From an uncultured Bacteroidales bacterium (lineage in GTDB: Bacteria; Bacteroidota; Bacteroidia; Bacteroidales; Bacteroidaceae): a DNA stretch of 35,860 nt. Location: assembly GCA_902798615.1 (NCBI GenBank), contig CADBXL010000028.1:1-35860 (forward strand). Reading direction: 5' to 3'. Both the position numbers and the translations under genes were made by a program. The notes below the pieces were generated by a model. That model searched no databases, had not been told where the DNA came from, and saw only the letters and a list, made by a program, of their open reading frames with translations. Positions 32,829-35,860 of the stretch are shown in pieces (the stretch's first letter is position 1; every line of letters begins with the position of its first letter).

Positions 32829-33929
32829 ATGAATATATTAGAAAAATTAGACGGCCTTGAGAGCCGCTATGAGGAGGTGAGCACGCTCATCACCGACCCT
32901 AACGTAATTAGCGACCAGCAGAGGTTCGTCAAACTTACAAAAGAATATAAGGATCTTGAGGATATCATGAAGATCCGTCGTCGCTATATTGATTGTCTTG
33001 AGGCTATCGCAGAGGCGAAGGATATCCTCGTAAACGAGTCAGACCCAGATATGAAGGAGATGGCTCGTGAACAGCTTGCAGAGAATGAGGCTCTCCAGCC
33101 ATCTCTTGAGGAAGAGGTAAAGATTGCCCTTATTCCTAAGGATCCAGAGGATTCCAAGAACGTGCAGATGGAAATCCGTGCAGGAACAGGTGGTGACGAG
33201 GCTTGTCTATTCGCAGGCGATTTGTTCCAGATGTATAAGCGTTTCTGTGAGGCAAAGGGCTGGCAGCTTAGCGTAACGGACGTTTCCGAGGGTGCTGTCG
33301 GTGGATTCAAGGAGATCGACTTCGCCGTTAGCGGTGATGATGTATATGGTGTGCTGAAATATGAGTCTGGTGTGCATCGTGTTCAGCGTGTACCTGTTAC
33401 GGAGTCAAATGGCCGTATGCAGACATCTGCTGCTACCGTTGCCGTACTCCCTGAGGCTGACCCATTCGAGGTTTCTATCAACGAGGGTGAAATCAAGTGG
33501 GATACCTTCCGTTCTTCAGGTGCAGGTGGTCAGAATGTGAACAAGGTTGAGTCTGGTGTTCGTGCGCGTTATATGTGGAAGAACCCTAACACAGGTGAAA
33601 CTGAGGAAATCCTCATCGAGTGTACTGAGACTCGTGACCAGCCAAAGAACAAGGAACGTGCTCTTGCGCGTCTGCGTACATACATCTATGACCGTGAGCA
33701 TCAGAAGTATGTTGACGATATAGCAAACCGCCGTAAGTCGCTTGTCTCTACAGGTGACCGCTCTGCAAAGATCCGTACATACAACTTCCCACAGGGACGT
33801 GTTACCGACCATCGTATTGGTTATACCACGCACGATCTCAGCGGTTTCCTCGGAGGTGACATCCAGCCAATGATTGATGCTCTCACTGTTGCGGAGAACG
33901 CAGAGCGCATGAAGGAAGCGGAATTGTAA
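32829..33929 (+). CDS. prfA: Peptide chain release factor 1
   Basis: RF1 ends translation at UAA and UAG codons. The 366-aa product has the stop-codon-reading tripeptide PVT (189-191, in VQRVPVTESNGRM) in place of the more common PAT, and the GGQ motif at 233-235 (SSGAGGQNVNK), where the Gln is methylated by PrmC. The N-terminal ~100 residues are the usual coiled-coil domain 1. Confidence 0.97.
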   Translation: MNILEKLDGLESRYEEVSTLITDPNVISDQQRFVKLTKEYKDLEDIMKIRRRYIDCLEAIAEAKDILVNESDPDMKEMAREQLAENEALQPSLEEEVKIALIPKDPEDSKNVQMEIRAGTGGDEACLFAGDLFQMYKRFCEAKGWQLSVTDVSEGAVGGFKEIDFAVSGDDVYGVLKYESGVHRVQRVPVTESNGRMQTSAATVAVLPEADPFEVSINEGEIKWDTFRSSGAGGQNVNKVESGVRARYMWKNPNTGETEEILIECTETRDQPKNKERALARLRTYIYDREHQKYVDDIANRRKSLVSTGDRSAKIRTYNFPQGRVTDHRIGYTTHDLSGFLGGDIQPMIDALTVAENAERMKEAEL

Positions 33930-33930
33930 A

Positions 33931-34044
33931 TTATTAAATGAAAAGTGAAAAATGAAAAAACAGATTGCACTTTTCAGTTAATGGCTATACACAAAAATAC
34001 TAAAATATATTTTCTGATTTTTCATTATTAATTTTTCATTTAAA
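33931..34044. repeat. AT-rich inverted-repeat element l after prfA
   Basis: AAATGAAAAGTGAAAAATGAAAAA near the left end pairs with TTTTTCATTATTAATTTTTC near the right (interior includes GATTGCACTTTTCAG). It starts right after the prfA stop codon and fills the junction to the 48-aa ORF. Confidence 0.6.
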
Positions 34045-34049
34045 AAGAG

Positions 34050-34196
34050 ATGGCAAAGTTTACGACTATCACAAAGAAGAAGGAAGAGGATGACGGAAAG
34101 ACCGTTAGCGCTACTGAGTTCATCAATCGTATGGTGAGTAGCAAGCGTGTTCCTGACCAGAATATAGAACTTCCGAAGACAGAAATGCCGAAATAG
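34050..34196 (+). CDS. Small hypothetical protein, 48 aa
   Basis: The ORF encodes 48 residues, starting MAKFTTITKKKEEDDGKTV and ending ELPKTEMPK. It lies between prfA and pyrF on the same strand, with a purine-rich AAAAAGAG just before the start codon. Its charged composition (many Lys, Glu, Asp) and the amphipathic ATEFINRMVSSKRV segment suggest a short helix; I do not recognise a family. The location between two conserved genes and the lack of overlap with them support it as real. A (GTAATTT)n tract separates it from pyrF. Confidence 0.6.
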   Translation: MAKFTTITKKKEEDDGKTVSATEFINRMVSSKRVPDQNIELPKTEMPK

Positions 34197-34197
34197 G

Positions 34198-34227
34198 TAA
34201 TTTGTAATTTGTAATTCGTAATTTTTT
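34198..34227. repeat. 7-bp tandem tract (GTAATTT)x4
   Basis: Four units (GTAATTT, GTAATTT, GTAATTC, GTAATTT) fill the short junction before pyrF. Related sequence is present between hisA and hisH (19780-19818). Confidence 0.65.
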
Positions 34228-34230
34228 ACA

Positions 34231-35055
34231 ATGAATAGAAAAGAACTTTTCGAACAGATAAAGAAAAAGCAGAGTTTTCTCTGCGTAGGTCTTGATGTGG
34301 ATTTGAAGAAAGTGCCAGAGCACCTTCTCAAGGAAGAAGATCCAATCTTTGCATTCAACAAGGCTATTATAGATGCAACAGCACCTTATTGCGTAGCGTA
34401 TAAGCCAAATCTCGCTTTCTATGAGGCATTTGGCGTTAAGGGACTTGTGGCATTCGAGAAGACTGTGAAGTATCTCAAGGAGAACTATCCTGAGCAGTTC
34501 ATCATCGCAGATGCGAAGCGTGGTGATATTGGCAACACTTCAAAGATGTATGCGCGTACTTTCTTTGGTGAGTATGATGTTGATGCCCTGACAGTTGCAC
34601 CTTATATGGGTGAGGACTCCGTTACTCCTTTCCTTGACGGATATGATAACAAGTGGGTTATCCTTCTTGCTCTTACCAGTAACAAAGGTTCATTCGATTT
34701 CCAGCTCACAGAGGACAAAGAAGGTGAGCGTCTCTTTGAGAAAGTTATCCGTAAGTCTCAGGAGTGGGGTAATGATGAGAATATGATGTATGTTGTAGGT
34801 GCTACACGTGGTGAGATGTTCACCGATATCCGTAAGGCTGCACCTAACGCATTCCTTCTCGTACCGGGCGTAGGCGCACAGGGTGGTAGCCTTCAGGATG
34901 TTTGCAAATACGGTATCATCAAGGATTGTGGACTCCTCGTCAACTCTTCACGCGGTATCATCTATGCCGACAATACCGAGAACTTTGCGAAAGTTGCAGG
35001 ACAGAAGGCAAAGGAACTTCAGGCAGAAATGGCTTTGGAACTTGCCAAAATCTAA
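34231..35055 (+). CDS. pyrF: Orotidine 5'-phosphate decarboxylase
   Basis: PyrF decarboxylates OMP to UMP, the last step of pyrimidine synthesis. The 274-aa product is the type 2 form: CVGLDVD at 18-24, [11 protein letters not shown] at 58-68 and [11 protein letters not shown] at 91-101, where Lys96 and the Asp residues at 94 and 99 make the catalytic site. [10 protein letters not shown] and [11 protein letters not shown] form the phosphate site. The start [10 protein letters not shown] is the first in-frame ATG. A hairpin terminator lies ~75 nt after the stop codon. Confidence 0.97.
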   Translation: MNRKELFEQIKKKQSFLCVGLDVDLKKVPEHLLKEEDPIFAFNKAIIDATAPYCVAYKPNLAFYEAFGVKGLVAFEKTVKYLKENYPEQFIIADAKRGDIGNTSKMYARTFFGEYDVDALTVAPYMGEDSVTPFLDGYDNKWVILLALTSNKGSFDFQLTEDKEGERLFEKVIRKSQEWGNDENMMYVVGATRGEMFTDIRKAAPNAFLLVPGVGAQGGSLQDVCKYGIIKDCGLLVNSSRGIIYADNTENFAKVAGQKAKELQAEMALELAKI

Positions 35056-35130
35056 GCAATGAAGGTTTGTTCTCAAAATAAAATGACAGAACAATAGTTT
35101 GTAAGAACTATATCATTGTGATGTGAATAG

Positions 35131-35180
35131 CTAAGGTGCAATACCTATAATTTATGGGTATCGCACTTTAGATTTTTTTT
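35131..35180 (+). terminator. Terminator after pyrF
   Basis: CTAAGGTGCAATACC (35131-35145) pairs with GGTATCGCACTTTAG (from 35158) with a couple of G-U pairs, followed by a long T-run. Confidence 0.85.
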
Positions 35181-35253
35181 GTGTTTTATATCCTTTAATT
35201 GCATGATGTGCCGAATGGTTAATAGTCTGTCTGGGAAAAATAATAAGCAAATG

Positions 35254-35285
35254 CTTGGAAGTTTCAGATATTTTGGTTAATTTTG
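35254..35285 (+). promoter_or_regulatory. Possible promoter in terminal gap
   Basis: A CTTGG (35254-35258) could act as -33 and TAATTTTG (35278-35285) matches the -7 box with ~20 nt between. There is no clear gene downstream: only a 16-codon ORF at 35358-35408 and a 43-codon ORF at 35532-35663. The gene-free stretch 35056-35860 otherwise holds AT-rich sequence, one terminator-like hairpin and a short inverted repeat. Confidence 0.4.
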
Positions 35286-35578
35286 CATCAGGAAAATGTA
35301 AAGCTGTATTTTTTATCCCCCAAAACTGTAAGAATAAAGACATAGAAAGAATCCTTTATGACAACTACAGATGCGGACGTGATGATTGTAACGTTCCATC
35401 CGTACTGACGGCAATCTCAGATTGTCTCAGATAACAAATCTCGTTGAATATATTATTAAAGTGTGTAATCACAGATTTTCTCATAAAACATGGGATTTAT
35501 CTGGAGGTTGCGAATTATTTATAGTTTATATATGAAAAAAAATGAATACTCAAAGCCTGCAATTTCATATACAGATTT

Positions 35579-35620
35579 AGGTGGACATCTCGCGAATGTG
35601 AAGTGTCCACCTTTTCCTTT
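35579..35620 (+). terminator. Terminator-like hairpin in terminal gap
   Basis: AGGTGGACA (35579-35587) and TGTCCACCT (35604-35612) form a 9-bp stem followed by TTTTCCTTT. A promoter-like TATCTTTG (35622-35629) follows immediately. Confidence 0.6.
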
Positions 35621-35621
35621 G

Positions 35622-35629
35622 TATCTTTG
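35622..35629 (+). promoter_or_regulatory. -7 promoter box near window end
   Basis: TATCTTTG followed by C fits the Bacteroidetes -7 element; the gene it would drive, if any, is beyond the window edge. Confidence 0.4.
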
Positions 35630-35660
35630 CGTTTTCCCAGAAAACGGGGTTGGTAACAAA

Positions 35661-35798
35661 TAACAGGTAACAATAAGAAAAATAGTGTAATCAGATGCCT
35701 ATATTTATTATTTCTTTATATAATAAGGTATATAAACTCCTTAGAATAATTCAGTAAAATATTTGGTCATGCACTAAAATCCTTATTGTTACCCGTTA
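35661..35798. repeat. Inverted repeat TAACAGGTAACAATAAG
   Basis: TAACAGGTAACAATAAG (35661-35677) and CTTATTGTTACCCGTTA (35782-35798) are complementary at 16 of 17 positions around a ~100-nt AT-rich interior. Same layout as the junction elements, though with no gene on either side inside the window. Confidence 0.7.
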
Positions 35799-35860
35799 CC
35801 TGTTACTGGCCATGATTTTGCTTGCCTGCTGAGCGAGACTCTATTATTGTTTGCTGCTAT

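Noticed and set aside
35358-35408. 16-codon ORF (MTTTDADVMIVTFHPY)
   Set aside because: Too short to support without conservation data; kept only as a note because a promoter-like box lies upstream.
35532-35663. 43-codon ORF starting MKKNEYSKPA
   Set aside because: It runs through a terminator-like hairpin and a promoter-like box, so it is unlikely to be translated.
1-35860. tRNA or rRNA genes
   Set aside because: I saw no cloverleaf with a T-loop GGTTCRANYCC pattern and no rRNA-like sequence in the gaps; a covariance search would be needed to be certain.

Overview
The window looks like a chromosomal stretch from a Prevotella-type member of the Bacteroidales. Signs of this are BspA-like leucine-rich-repeat secreted proteins, a class III fructose-bisphosphatase, DUF5675/DUF3987-like proteins, a menaquinone methyltransferase, start-proximal promoters of the Bacteroidetes type (a TTTG-like -33 box and a TAnnTTTG -7 box), and almost no Shine-Dalgarno sequences. 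The assignment is an inference from gene content; I ran no search.

Layout. Positions 1-2230 (+) hold the end of a DUF3987-like P-loop protein and a DUF5675 protein. They are followed by a repeat-rich gap and a small winged-helix protein with a histone-H1-like tail. Positions 3028-11082 (-) read, in transcription order, fbp, HAD phosphatase, rsmG, MBL hydrolase, ruvC, two-NBD ABC ATPase and GHL10 glycosidase-like lipoprotein/secreted protein. An 820-bp repeat-filled gap follows. Positions 11903-20415 (-) read hisH, hisA, hisF, hisI, hisE, ftsE, lysC, lysA and two glycosyltransferases. Positions 20633-22814 (+) carry HU, a 29-aa basic ribosomal-type protein and rng. A GNAT gene, two tandem BspA-like genes, an HXXEE membrane protein and a DUF5715 protein come next. 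Positions 27802-35055 (+) hold phoH, purC, menG, aroE, purM, prfA, a 48-aa small ORF and pyrF. The last 800 bp show no convincing gene.

Functionally this is mostly housekeeping: histidine and lysine/DAP synthesis, purine and pyrimidine synthesis, the shikimate pathway, menaquinone, translation termination, RNA processing and Holliday-junction resolution. I do not see a defence island, CRISPR array, tRNA, rRNA or complete mobile element.

The most unusual signal is not a gene. At least ten junctions between co-directional genes are filled almost exactly, from a few bases after one stop codon to a few bases before the next start, by inverted-repeat elements. Their arm sequences fall into several families (GC-rich 'CCCTCTCCCC' types and AT-rich low-complexity types) but their architecture and position are the same. 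One of them appears to have supplied the start codon and first ~25 codons of the HAD phosphatase gene. Other candidates for a second look are a cluster of TGTCA iterons around an AT-rich palindrome, three near-identical palindromes in the 11.2-11.4 kb gap, and a composite 11-bp tandem/hairpin element present at two sites.
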